44,981 bases of DNA from Fimbriimonadales bacterium (GTDB lineage Bacteria > Armatimonadota > Fimbriimonadia > Fimbriimonadales > GBS-DC): positions 1-44,981 of the forward strand of contig JANXAW010000040.1 of assembly GCA_025061985.1 (NCBI GenBank), given 5' to 3'. The position numbers and the translations under genes are program-made. The notes below the pieces were generated by a model. That model had not been told where the DNA came from and made no database searches. It saw nothing but the letters and a program-made list of their open reading frames with translations. Position 1 is the first letter of the stretch. Every line of letters starts with the position of its first letter. Below are positions 17,147 through 24,939 of this stretch, piece by piece.

Positions 17147-19198
17147 ATGATGAAACTGCTGTACTCCTTCGAAGACGAAGGCGAGGTTCAGGCGGTGATT
17201 GCGAATCACACGCGCCTCAAGGTTGTGTCGCGTGGAGCTACGCATGGCAAGCGCGCTCTGCATGTGGAGTTTTTGCCGAATGTCGATTGGCCCAACCTAA
17301 TGTTCCGTACCTCAACGCCGTGGGATTGGCGGGGCTACGGCGCGCTGGTGTTTGACCTGTACAACCCCTCTGACGAGCCGATTCGTTTCGGTGTGCGTGT
17401 AGACGATGATCCTCGCGCCGACGGCACCAACTTTTGTCGGCAAGGCACACAAACGATTGCGCCGCGTCAACGCGCCTCGTTTGCGCTACGGCTGGGACGC
17501 GCTCCGATGGACTACGGCATGCGCGGGCTACCCCCGCTGGGCAAAAACATCATTCAGGTCGGCATCACAAACCGCGGCGCCATTCGGCTGGAGCATATCG
17601 TGGCGTTCCAAATCTTCCTGTGGCGCAGCGAAAAGCCTCGTGTGCTGATTGTGGATAACATCCGCCTCATCCCCGTCGACGAAACCCTTCGGGGCATCGT
17701 GGACGAGTTCGGGCAGTACGCTCACGCTGATTGGCGGGGCAAAATCAAGAGCATTAGCCACCTCAGGCGCACGCTGAGGTATGAGATGCGTGATTTAGCC
17801 CGCCATCCTGCTCCTGCTGACTTTGACGAGTACGGCGCGTGGAAGTCGGGACCGCAACTGAAAGCCACAGGCTACTTCCGCACCGAGAAAGTGAACGGTA
17901 AGTGGTGGCTGGTCGCGCCGAACGGGAGACTGTTTTTCTCCACAGGCATGGACTGCGTGCACTATGGCGACCCCACTTTCATCACAGGGCGCGAGCAGAT
18001 GTTCACGTGGCTGCCCCGCGAAGGCGAGCCACTGGCGAAGCACTACGCTCGCCACTCTGGCGTTCACTCAGGACCCATTAAGGAGGGCATCACCTACAAC
18101 TTTTACGCAGCAAACCTTGAGCGCAAGTATGGGGAAAACTACCCTGAGCGCTGGCGCGAGCATACGATTCGTCGTTTGCGCTCGTGGGGCTTCAACACGA
18201 TTGCCAACTGGTCGCTGTGGGAGTGGCATCGCAATGGGCGCATCCCCTATGTAGCAACAGTGACGATTTGGGGTGAGCATAAGCGCGTGCCGAGCGGAAG
18301 CGACTACTGGGGCAAGATGCATGACCCCTATGACCCGCAGTTTGCGCAGAACGCCCGTGCGAGTATTGAGCCAGTCGCTCAGCGCGTCAAGGGCGATCCG
18401 TGGTGTCTTGGCTTTTTCGTGGATAATGAACTCAGCTGGGCAGGTCAGGGCGAGGAGAACGGGCGGTATGGCTTGGCGTATGGCGCGCTGAGCCTCCACG
18501 CGGACGAATCGCCTGCCAAACGCGCCTTTCTGGAACAGCTTCGTGCAAAATACGGCGACATCCAGCGCCTCAACGCCGCGTGGAACGCCAACTACCCGAG
18601 CTGGGATGCGCTCAGACCCCCTGTGCAGCTGCCTCCTGTACCCACCCGCGAGCGTCAGCGCGACTTTAGCGAGTTCGTGCGCGCCTTCGCCCGCAGGTAT
18701 TTCCAGACGGTGCGCGATTTGCTGCACGAGCTTGCGCCGAATCACCTCTACTTGGGCTGCCGCTTTGCATGGTACTCGCTGGATGCGGTTGCTGCGTGCG
18801 CGGAGCTATGCGATGTGATTAGCTTCAACATCTACGCTCCCAAACTCAACCATAGCGCATATGCCTTCCTTGTGCCGTTTGACAAGCCTGTGATTATCGG
18901 CGAGTTCCACTTTGGCGCGTTAGACCGCGGGATGTTCCACACGGGGCTGGTTGCGGCGGCAAACCAGCGCGAACGCGCCCGTATGTACGAAGAGTACGTG
19001 CAGAGCGTGTTAGACCACCCGCTGTTTGTGGGCTGCCACTGGTTCCAGTATATGGATCAGCCCCTTACGGGACGCTGGCTTGACGGCGAAAACTACAACA
19101 TCGGCTTCGTGTCGATCACCGACACGCCGTATCCCGAAATGGTGGCGGCGGCGCGGCGCGTGCATCGCACAATGTATGCGCGACGCTGGCGGTCTTAG
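17147..19198 (+). CDS. Glycoside hydrolase, GH50 beta-agarase-like
   Basis: A roughly 683-residue predicted glycosidase. Residues 1-180 look like a carbohydrate-binding beta-sandwich (TPWDWRGYGALVFDLYN ... VLIVDNIRLIP). The catalytic (beta/alpha)8 part begins at KVNGKWWLVAPNGRLFFSTGMD, a run typical of GH50 agarase-type enzymes. Candidate acid/base Glu is in FFVDNELSW and candidate nucleophile Glu in VIIGEFHFG, the spacing expected of clan GH-A. No signal peptide is evident, so it may act inside the cell, or the start may be wrong. ATG 17147 (or 17150) is chosen; a TTG at 17123 is open. Substrate cannot be named; agar is unlikely without other agarolytic genes. Its stop overlaps the stop of the convergent Omp85 gene by 4 nt. 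Confidence 0.8.
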   Translation: MMKLLYSFEDEGEVQAVIANHTRLKVVSRGATHGKRALHVEFLPNVDWPNLMFRTSTPWDWRGYGALVFDLYNPSDEPIRFGVRVDDDPRADGTNFCRQGTQTIAPRQRASFALRLGRAPMDYGMRGLPPLGKNIIQVGITNRGAIRLEHIVAFQIFLWRSEKPRVLIVDNIRLIPVDETLRGIVDEFGQYAHADWRGKIKSISHLRRTLRYEMRDLARHPAPADFDEYGAWKSGPQLKATGYFRTEKVNGKWWLVAPNGRLFFSTGMDCVHYGDPTFITGREQMFTWLPREGEPLAKHYARHSGVHSGPIKEGITYNFYAANLERKYGENYPERWREHTIRRLRSWGFNTIANWSLWEWHRNGRIPYVATVTIWGEHKRVPSGSDYWGKMHDPYDPQFAQNARASIEPVAQRVKGDPWCLGFFVDNELSWAGQGEENGRYGLAYGALSLHADESPAKRAFLEQLRAKYGDIQRLNAAWNANYPSWDALRPPVQLPPVPTRERQRDFSEFVRAFARRYFQTVRDLLHELAPNHLYLGCRFAWYSLDAVAACAELCDVISFNIYAPKLNHSAYAFLVPFDKPVIIGEFHFGALDRGMFHTGLVAAANQRERARMYEEYVQSVLDHPLFVGCHWFQYMDQPLTGRWLDGENYNIGFVSITDTPYPEMVAAARRVHRTMYARRWRS

Positions 19199-20658
19199 TA
19201 CGCGCTTGCCAAGCTAAGGTAGGCGAACCAGCGCCTGCCGTAAGCGAAGTCAAAGCGGATCAGCCCAATCGGCGAGGCAAAGCGCAGCCCTGCGCCCGCG
19301 CCCCAGCGTATGGGCACGCGCTCAGGCAACATATCGCGCTCCCACACGGCGCCTACATCAACAAACAGTGCTGCTTGCACTGCTTCCAGCACGGGGAACT
19401 GGTACTCCACGCTGCCTACTGCCATGCGCGTACCGCGAAACTCGTCAAGATCGTAGCCGCGCAGCAGGTCATAGCCGCCTATCCAGAACCGCTCGCTAAG
19501 GGGCATTTCGTCCGAACCGCTGCCAAACACCCCGCGTAGCATGAGGTTCTGCTCGTTGCGCAGTGGAATGTGGTACCTTACCTCGCCCAGCACGCGCGTG
19601 AAGCGAAAATCGCCTTCAACCGTGCGCTCTGCAATCAGGTTCGCGTACACCCCTGAGCGGGGGAAACGCCCTTCGCGCGTGTCATACAGCAGTTGCAAGC
19701 CAATTGCGGCGAACCGCCCGCGGTTCGCGAGACGCTCGCCTGGGCTAAGCAGCGCGTTGGGCGCGTCATCGTAGTCTACGCGGTCATTGCGGTAGCGGAG
19801 GCGCACCTCAAACAGCTCACGCCAATCGAAGCCCAAGTAAAGGGTTGCCCCGCGCCGACGCTCGTAGCGTCGCACTGTCTCGAAGTCGGCATAGAACACA
19901 GGATAGAAGGGGGCGCGGTCATACAGTTCAATGCCGAAGTTGAAGGCGTAGGGCAAAGCGCGCGGTGCCTCGTAGCTGAGCGCGTACGAGGGGCGCAACG
20001 CTTCATACTCGTTGGTGAGCGGATTGCGCACGTGCTCGCGTTGCCACTGTACGCGCAGCTGGTGCCCCAAGCCCGCAACGTTGGTCTCTACTACCTCCGC
20101 ATAGCCAATAAGCCCTTGGTCACTGGTGTAGCCCGCTGCAATCGCGAAATCCAAAGAGCGCTCCTCTTCGACCTGAAGCACCAACTTTGCAGCGCCGATT
20201 TGTTCACTCGGCTCGGGGCTTAACTTAGCATCGCGCAGGAAGGGAAACCGTGCCATTCGCTGTCGAATGCGTTGGATGCGCTGCTCATTGTACACCTCTC
20301 CTGGGCGCAAGCCCACTAAGCGACGCAACACCTCCGTGCGCGTGCGCTTGTTGCCACGGACTTCTACCGACTCAATGGTGCCCTCCGCCACCTGAACTTT
20401 CAGCACGCCCGACTCATCCAGCGTGTACTCTACTACGCGGGCTAAGGTGTAGCCTCGCTCACGATACCACGCCTCGACTTGCTGCAGCGCTGCTTGCAGC
20501 GTCTCTGGTGAGGGAGTAGTGCCGACCAAGCGGTATAGCGGCGCCCCTACTACCTCAGGCGGAGCCACAGTCGCCCCTTGAATCTGCACCGAGCGCACTT
20601 CCTGCGCAGTGGCGAACCCCCACAACAGCCCCAACACAACGGCTCCCAGAATGCGCAT
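19195..20658 (-). CDS. Omp85-superfamily outer membrane protein (BamA/TamA-like)
   Basis: A 487-residue outer-membrane protein. The signal peptide is MRILGAVVLGLLWGFATAQ. About two POTRA domains follow (residues about 22-170; YRERGYTLARV and VEVRGNKRTRTEVLRRLVGLRPGEVY). A 16-strand-type barrel fills the rest, with ERFWIGGYDLLRGYDLDEFRG as the conserved barrel region and an aromatic C-terminal residue. It is shorter than BamA (five POTRAs), so it may be a TamA-like or lineage-specific insertase/transporter rather than the main BamA. The start lies only 6 nt after a minus-strand TATAAT, suggesting a leaderless mRNA. Together with the lpx genes it supports a diderm envelope. Confidence 0.85.
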   Translation of the reverse strand: MRILGAVVLGLLWGFATAQEVRSVQIQGATVAPPEVVGAPLYRLVGTTPSPETLQAALQQVEAWYRERGYTLARVVEYTLDESGVLKVQVAEGTIESVEVRGNKRTRTEVLRRLVGLRPGEVYNEQRIQRIRQRMARFPFLRDAKLSPEPSEQIGAAKLVLQVEEERSLDFAIAAGYTSDQGLIGYAEVVETNVAGLGHQLRVQWQREHVRNPLTNEYEALRPSYALSYEAPRALPYAFNFGIELYDRAPFYPVFYADFETVRRYERRRGATLYLGFDWRELFEVRLRYRNDRVDYDDAPNALLSPGERLANRGRFAAIGLQLLYDTREGRFPRSGVYANLIAERTVEGDFRFTRVLGEVRYHIPLRNEQNLMLRGVFGSGSDEMPLSERFWIGGYDLLRGYDLDEFRGTRMAVGSVEYQFPVLEAVQAALFVDVGAVWERDMLPERVPIRWGAGAGLRFASPIGLIRFDFAYGRRWFAYLSLASAY

Positions 20659-20664
20659 GCCTGT

Positions 20665-20670
20665 ATTATA
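20665..20670 (-). promoter_or_regulatory. -10 hexamer TATAAT, leaderless promoter of the Omp85 gene
   Basis: The minus-strand TATAAT ends 6 nt before ATG 20658, so transcription would begin at or next to the start codon. It shares a 40-bp gap with the divergent folC hexamer. Confidence 0.6.
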
Positions 20671-20680
20671 GCCGATGCGC

Positions 20681-20686
20681 TATAAT
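20681..20686 (+). promoter_or_regulatory. -10 hexamer TATAAT abutting folC
   Basis: TATAAT ends 12 nt before ATG 20699 with no Shine-Dalgarno. The divergent pair of -10 boxes is separated by only 10 nt. Confidence 0.55.
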
Positions 20687-20698
20687 TGACGCGCACCC

Positions 20699-22066
20699 AT
20701 GGACTTCGCAGACGCGGTTCGGTATATTGAAAGCCTTTCTATTCAAGGCTGGCGGTTGGGCAACGCACGATTTGAGGCGTTCCTCGAACGATTGGGCAAC
20801 CCCCATTTGAAGTATCCCTGCGTTCACATCACTGGTACAAATGGCAAAGGCTCCACCACGACTTTGATCAGCGCGATTTTGCGTGCCGCGGGGTATCGCG
20901 TGGGCACTTACATTTCTCCGCATGTGTTTGACATTCGCGAGCGCATCCTTATTGGCGGCGAGCTTATCTCCAAGGAGCTATTTGCGGAAGGCGTGGCGCA
21001 GCTGCGCCCGCTTGTGGAGCGCTTGGCAGACACCGAGCACGGACAAATCACTGAGTTTGAAATCAAGACAGCGCTGGCATTTTGGGCGTTTGAGCAAGCA
21101 GGCGTGGACATCGCTGTGCTAGAGGTGGGGTTGGGCGGGCGGATGGACGCCACCAATGTCATCACTCCTGAGGTGAGCGTGATTGTAAGCATCGGTTTAG
21201 ACCACACAGATCGCTTGGGACCGACGCATCGCGATATCGCCTACGAAAAAGCGGGCATCATCAAGCCTCGCCGCCCTGTGGTGAGTGGCGCGCATCACCC
21301 TGAGGCGGCTCAGATGATTGCGCAGGTGGCACGAGCACAGGGTGCTCCTCTTTACCAGGTGTTGCGTGAAACTGGCGCGCCCTTGCCAGAACCCCTTCAG
21401 CAAGTTGCTTGTGAGGCGGCTGGGGTGTTTTCCTACACCCCTTTGCCCTCCCCTACGGACTCGGCGGTGCGCGTGCGCTATGGGAGTTGGGAACTGGCGT
21501 TGCAGCCATATTTGATTGGCGACTACCAGCGCCACAACACGGCGTGTGCGGTGGCTGCTGCGCTTTTGCTCCGCGAGCGGGGCTATGCCATTAGCGATAG
21601 CGCCCTTGAGCGCGGGGTCAGCGAAGCGCGCCTGCCAGGGCGTTTGCAGGTGGTTTCCGAGTCGCCCAAGGTCGTGCTGGATGGCGCCCACAACCCTGAC
21701 GCCGCAGCAGTACTCGCGTATGCCCTGCCGCGCTTGTTCAAGTACCGACGGCTAATCATGGTGTTCGGAATGCTGACTCCGCACGAGCCCACTGACACGC
21801 TGCGCCATTTGCTGCCGATTGCTGATGTGGTGGTGTTTACGCCGGTTCCGCATGCGCGCACGCATTCCGTGGAGACGCTGATGCAAAGTGCGCAGGCGTG
21901 GCTGGCTGCCAAACCCCATCGCGCCCCACGCACCTTGCTTACGGCTACAAACCCACAACACGCCTTCGAGCTTGCGCTCGCTACAGCGGATGTAGACGAC
22001 CTCGTGTTAGTAACAGGCTCGTTCTATCTGGTAGGCGAGTGGCGCCTCCAAGCGGAGGGTGGATAG
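20699..22066 (+). CDS. folC: Bifunctional folylpolyglutamate/dihydrofolate synthase
   Basis: A 455-residue ATP-dependent Mur-ligase-family enzyme that joins glutamate to dihydropteroate and folates in the cytosol. The P-loop is ITGTNGKGSTTT (residues about 44-55). The folate-specific SPHVFDIRERI and LEVGLGGRMDATN follow, then HTDRLGPTHRDIAYEKAGIIKPRRPVV and VLDGAHNPDAA in the C-terminal domain. Length and motif order are normal. It is transcribed from a promoter back-to-back with the Omp85 promoter, and is followed by two very small membrane ORFs. Another folate gene, folK, lies at 31572-32087. Confidence 0.94.
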   Translation: MDFADAVRYIESLSIQGWRLGNARFEAFLERLGNPHLKYPCVHITGTNGKGSTTTLISAILRAAGYRVGTYISPHVFDIRERILIGGELISKELFAEGVAQLRPLVERLADTEHGQITEFEIKTALAFWAFEQAGVDIAVLEVGLGGRMDATNVITPEVSVIVSIGLDHTDRLGPTHRDIAYEKAGIIKPRRPVVSGAHHPEAAQMIAQVARAQGAPLYQVLRETGAPLPEPLQQVACEAAGVFSYTPLPSPTDSAVRVRYGSWELALQPYLIGDYQRHNTACAVAAALLLRERGYAISDSALERGVSEARLPGRLQVVSESPKVVLDGAHNPDAAAVLAYALPRLFKYRRLIMVFGMLTPHEPTDTLRHLLPIADVVVFTPVPHARTHSVETLMQSAQAWLAAKPHRAPRTLLTATNPQHAFELALATADVDDLVLVTGSFYLVGEWRLQAEGG

Positions 22067-22079
22067 GGGGTGAAGGAAA

Positions 22080-22205
22080 ATGGCTACGCCGTGCCTTTGG
22101 TGGCTGATAGGGGGCGTGTGGCTGCTATGGGTTGCCCTGATGTGCGGGATTGCTGTGGCGACATTAGGCAGATTCCCGCCTGGAAGGGGGTACGTATTAG
22201 AATAA
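22080..22205 (+). CDS. 41-residue single-helix membrane microprotein
   Basis: A very short ORF, 41 residues, starting with MATPCLWWLIGGVWLLWV and containing one membrane helix with five Trp overall, then a short polar tail (GRFPPGRG). It has a good Shine-Dalgarno (GGTGAAGG about 5 nt before ATG 22080) and starts 13 nt after the folC stop. No family was recognised. It is followed by a second tiny ORF, then fliM. It could be a real small membrane protein or a translated leader; no homology search was possible. Confidence 0.5.
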   Translation: MATPCLWWLIGGVWLLWVALMCGIAVATLGRFPPGRGYVLE

Positions 22206-22222
22206 TCGCAGAGGAGGTAGGC

Positions 22223-22336
22223 GTGCAGTGGGCAAGGGTAGTGTTTCTTGGCGCAGTGCTCTTGTCGCTGGTGGGAGCGGGCGCGTGTCTGTGGGTGTAT
22301 CACGCCTGTCAGCATAGGCAAGCGTTGCCCCTTTAA
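22223..22336 (+). CDS. 37-residue single-helix membrane microprotein, upstream of fliM
   Basis: A short ORF starting at GTG 22223, preceded by GAGGAGGTAGG, one of the best Shine-Dalgarno matches in the window. It encodes MQWARVVFLGAVLLSLVGAG, one helix with a short N-terminus, then a polar tail rich in Cys, His and Gln (YHACQHRQ). The same frame is open further up to 22070 but the RBS places the start here. The stop lies 7 nt before the 5' arm of an inverted repeat that covers the fliM Shine-Dalgarno, so its translation could affect fliM. No family was recognised. Confidence 0.5.
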   Translation: MQWARVVFLGAVLLSLVGAGACLWVYHACQHRQALPL

Positions 22337-22342
22337 AATCGT

Positions 22343-22384
22343 GCGTGCCTCGCCGATAATTCGCGCTGAGCGCGGGAGGCACGC
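22343..22384 (+). promoter_or_regulatory. Inverted repeat sequestering the fliM Shine-Dalgarno
   Basis: A perfect 9-bp inverted repeat (GCGTGCCTC at 22343-22351 and GAGGCACGC at 22376-22384) with a nested CGCGC-TGA-GCGCG hairpin. The 3' arm overlaps the fliM Shine-Dalgarno GGGAGG (22374-22379). A -10-like GATAAT (22355-22360) lies in the loop: a transcript from there would lack the 5' arm and be unblocked, while readthrough mRNA would fold. Confidence 0.55.
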
Positions 22385-22387
22385 AGC

Positions 22388-23395
22388 GTGAGCGAGATCC
22401 TGTCGCAGGCGGAGATCGAAGCCCTGTTAGCATCGCTTACTGGCGAAGACAGTGGCAGTGAACCCAGTGCGCCTGTAGCCACGCCCGTCGGTGGTAGCGC
22501 ACGCCCTCAGCGCAAAACAATCGCCTATGAAGTTTACGATTTCCGCCGTCCTGACAAATTCTCCCGCGACCAACTGCGCACGCTGCAAATGGTGTTTGAG
22601 ACCTTTGCGCGCCTATGCTCCACCAACCTTGCCACCTACCTGCGTGCGCCGATGCATATTGAGCTGATTTCGCTAGAGCAGATCCCCTTCGAAGACTATC
22701 TGCGCTCGCTCAAGCAATCGGCATTCATTGTGTTCAGTGCGCCCCCCTTGTCGGGCGAGTCGGTGCTGGAGATGGAGTTTTCACTGGCGTTCACGATGCT
22801 GGATCGGTTGTTGGGCGGCTCTGGCAAGCCGATTGAGCGTACTTCATTTACCGACATTGAGAAGCCCCTAATGTTAGCGTTAGGCGAGCGAATGCTGATG
22901 GCGTTTCGCAGTGCATGGGAGAGCATTCTGCAAGTAGACCCGAAAATCGAATCGTTGGAGACCAGCGCGCAGTTTGTGCAGATTGCGCCTCCCAGCGATA
23001 TTGTGATTACTGCGATGATGGAAGCGCGTTTGGGGGATCGTCGGGATGCGATGAGCTTGTGCGTGCCCCATATGGTCATCAAGCCTATTACGCCTCGCCT
23101 GAGCTCGCAGAACTGGGTCTCCAGTGCGGGGAAGCGTAGCACACCTCTTTTGCGCCGCGCGCTGGTGCAGCATCTTCATCGCACTACGGTGACCTGCCAC
23201 GCGCGGCTGGGCAGAACGCGCCTACGCCTACGCGAACTGGTGCAGCTCAAAGTCGGCGATACGCTCGTGTTAGACACTCCCGTCAACGGCAAAGTAGACC
23301 TGCTGGTGGCAAACCGCGTGAAGTTTCGGGGCAAACCCGCTATTCGCAATCGGCGATTAGTAATTAGCATCACTGATGTGGTCTCGGAGGCGTAA
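22388..23395 (+). CDS. fliM: Flagellar motor switch protein FliM
   Basis: A 335-residue C-ring subunit that binds CheY-P and, with FliG and FliN/FliY, sets the direction of flagellar rotation at the cytoplasmic face. The N-terminal CheY-binding segment reads MSEILSQAEIEALLASLTG. The middle domain has YDFRRPDKFSRDQLRTLQMVFETFAR, and the C-terminal SpoA/FliN-like domain contains LVQLKVGDTLVLDTPVNGKVDLLVANRVKFRGKPA. GTG 22388 is the start, 8 nt after GGGAGG. It is the first gene of fliM-fliY-fliO-fliP. Confidence 0.95.
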   Translation: MSEILSQAEIEALLASLTGEDSGSEPSAPVATPVGGSARPQRKTIAYEVYDFRRPDKFSRDQLRTLQMVFETFARLCSTNLATYLRAPMHIELISLEQIPFEDYLRSLKQSAFIVFSAPPLSGESVLEMEFSLAFTMLDRLLGGSGKPIERTSFTDIEKPLMLALGERMLMAFRSAWESILQVDPKIESLETSAQFVQIAPPSDIVITAMMEARLGDRRDAMSLCVPHMVIKPITPRLSSQNWVSSAGKRSTPLLRRALVQHLHRTTVTCHARLGRTRLRLRELVQLKVGDTLVLDTPVNGKVDLLVANRVKFRGKPAIRNRRLVISITDVVSEA

Positions 23396-23398
23396 GCC

Positions 23399-24352
23399 GT
23401 GAGTGAGGTGGCAGCCGAAGTCTTAACGCAGTTCGTAGCGAAGCAAGCCCAGGTCTGGCAAGGCGTTGCCCTCCACCTCTCGGAGCAGAGCAATACGTTG
23501 GTGGAGATCCCCACTCCTACCACCACTGCTGTCCCTATTGCGGAGCTGACTGGGCTGACTGTGGATACCGTTTTACACATCCAAGCCCACTTTGGGGAGC
23601 ACCCGGAATCGCCGTGCATATTCGTCGTAGGCGAGCAGCCTGGGGAGCGCGCCGCTGCCCAGAAAGCCCTTTTAGAAGCCACCTTAGGCAGCGCCCCCGA
23701 AACGATCGACGAAAGCGCCCTGCAGAAGGCGCAAGAGTTCGGAACGCACTTGCTGCAGGGGCTGGCACTCGCTTTTGGCAACCTCAGTGGCAAAACCTTT
23801 ACGCCCGGTCAAGTGGTTGCGCGCTACGAACCGATCGTCTTCCCGCCTAACTTTCTTACGGTTGACGAGGTAATCGTTACGCGGTTTGTTGTGCGCGTGC
23901 CTGACCGCGAGCCGATTGCGCTGAGTTGGATGCTTACAGAAGACTTGGCGCGCGCCTTGCTGGGAATGCCTGCTGCTGCTTCTGATCCGTTTGCGTCGCT
24001 AAGCGCAGAGCCTTCTTCCGCTCAAGCGCCTACCCCTACTCCTACGGCGCCCGCTTTCAACCCCTTCGCCGAAACTGAAGAATCGTCGGAACGCAACCTT
24101 GAGTTGCTGCTGGATATCCCGCTGGAGGTTTCGGTGGAGCTGGGGCGCGTAACGATGCTGGTGCGCGACCTGCTGGAGATTGGCACGGGTTCTATTGTGG
24201 AGTTGCAAAAAGCAGCGGGTGAGCCAGTGGAGGTGCTGGTCAACGGCAGGCTGATTGCACGGGGCGAGGTGGTGGTGGTAGAAGATAACTTCGCCGTGCG
24301 TATCACGGAAATCATTCCGCCTACTGAGCGCGTGCAACGATTGGGAGCTTAG
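23399..24352 (+). CDS. fliY: Flagellar motor switch protein FliY/FliN
   Basis: A 317-residue motor-switch component. The C-terminal SpoA domain (about residues 235-312) reads LLDIPLEVSVELGRVTMLVRDLLEIGTGSIVEL ... LIARGEVVVVEDNFAVRITEI, the canonical FliN core. The long N-terminal part resembles the CheC-like portion of FliY, with a Pro/Ala/Thr-rich linker at residues about 200-225. FliY proteins add CheY-P phosphatase activity to the C-ring; whether this one retains it was not decided. GTG 23399 starts 3 nt after the fliM stop. Confidence 0.9.
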   Translation: MSEVAAEVLTQFVAKQAQVWQGVALHLSEQSNTLVEIPTPTTTAVPIAELTGLTVDTVLHIQAHFGEHPESPCIFVVGEQPGERAAAQKALLEATLGSAPETIDESALQKAQEFGTHLLQGLALAFGNLSGKTFTPGQVVARYEPIVFPPNFLTVDEVIVTRFVVRVPDREPIALSWMLTEDLARALLGMPAAASDPFASLSAEPSSAQAPTPTPTAPAFNPFAETEESSERNLELLLDIPLEVSVELGRVTMLVRDLLEIGTGSIVELQKAAGEPVEVLVNGRLIARGEVVVVEDNFAVRITEIIPPTERVQRLGA

Positions 24353-24354
24353 CG

Positions 24355-24939
24355 ATGAAGCGCTTCGCCACAGTGTGGAGCTGGCTTGTGGCGTGCTACC
24401 TGTCAATTTTTTGGGTAGGGGCGTGGGGGCAGCCATCCACAGCGCCTCCGCTGGAGCCGGGGGCGTTTGGCACACGCTCCAGCACTCCCCTTACGCGCGT
24501 GGCGCCTGCTTCGGATTCGCAGTTTGGCTGGGTGCAACTGGGGGTTGCGCTGCTTATCGTCGCAGTCGGTCTGCGCTGGGGGCTGCCGAAGCTGCTCCGC
24601 TGGGCAACCCGAACGGGCGAAGGCTCCCCTGTGGATGGGCAGATTCGGATTATCGAGATGCGCAGTGCCCCCAACGGCACGCTGATGCTGGTCAAAGCGC
24701 GCGACAAACTACTGCTCATTGGTGCCACGGCGCAGGGAATGCACCTCCTGGCAGACCTTACGGATACGCTGCCGCCACCTACGCGCTCTTCAGAAAGCCC
24801 GTTTGAACAGGTGCTCAGAAACGCGCGCCCTGTTAGCCCCCCACGCGACGATTGGCAGCAAGAAGTCGCTGCGCACGTGCGTACGCGCCTCCGTGAAACC
24901 CAAGAGCAACTGCAACGCCTGCTCGGAGACACGCGATGA
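24355..24939 (+). CDS. fliO: Flagellar biosynthesis protein FliO
   Basis: A 194-residue membrane protein that assists assembly of the FliP ring of the flagellar export gate. It has an N-terminal signal-like hydrophobic segment, a transmembrane helix (VALLIVAVGLRWGLPKLL), then the FliO core IRIIEMRSAPNGTLMLVKARDKLLLIGATAQGMHLLADL, and a charged C-terminal coil. The start at 24355 is 2 nt after the fliY stop, and the stop overlaps fliP by 4 nt. Confidence 0.85.
   Translation: MKRFATVWSWLVACYLSIFWVGAWGQPSTAPPLEPGAFGTRSSTPLTRVAPASDSQFGWVQLGVALLIVAVGLRWGLPKLLRWATRTGEGSPVDGQIRIIEMRSAPNGTLMLVKARDKLLLIGATAQGMHLLADLTDTLPPPTRSSESPFEQVLRNARPVSPPRDDWQQEVAAHVRTRLRETQEQLQRLLGDTR

Noticed and set aside
22070-22222. 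N-terminal extension of the second micro-ORF up to 22070
   Set aside because: It overlaps the first micro-ORF in another frame and ignores the strong GAGGAGG directly before GTG 22223.
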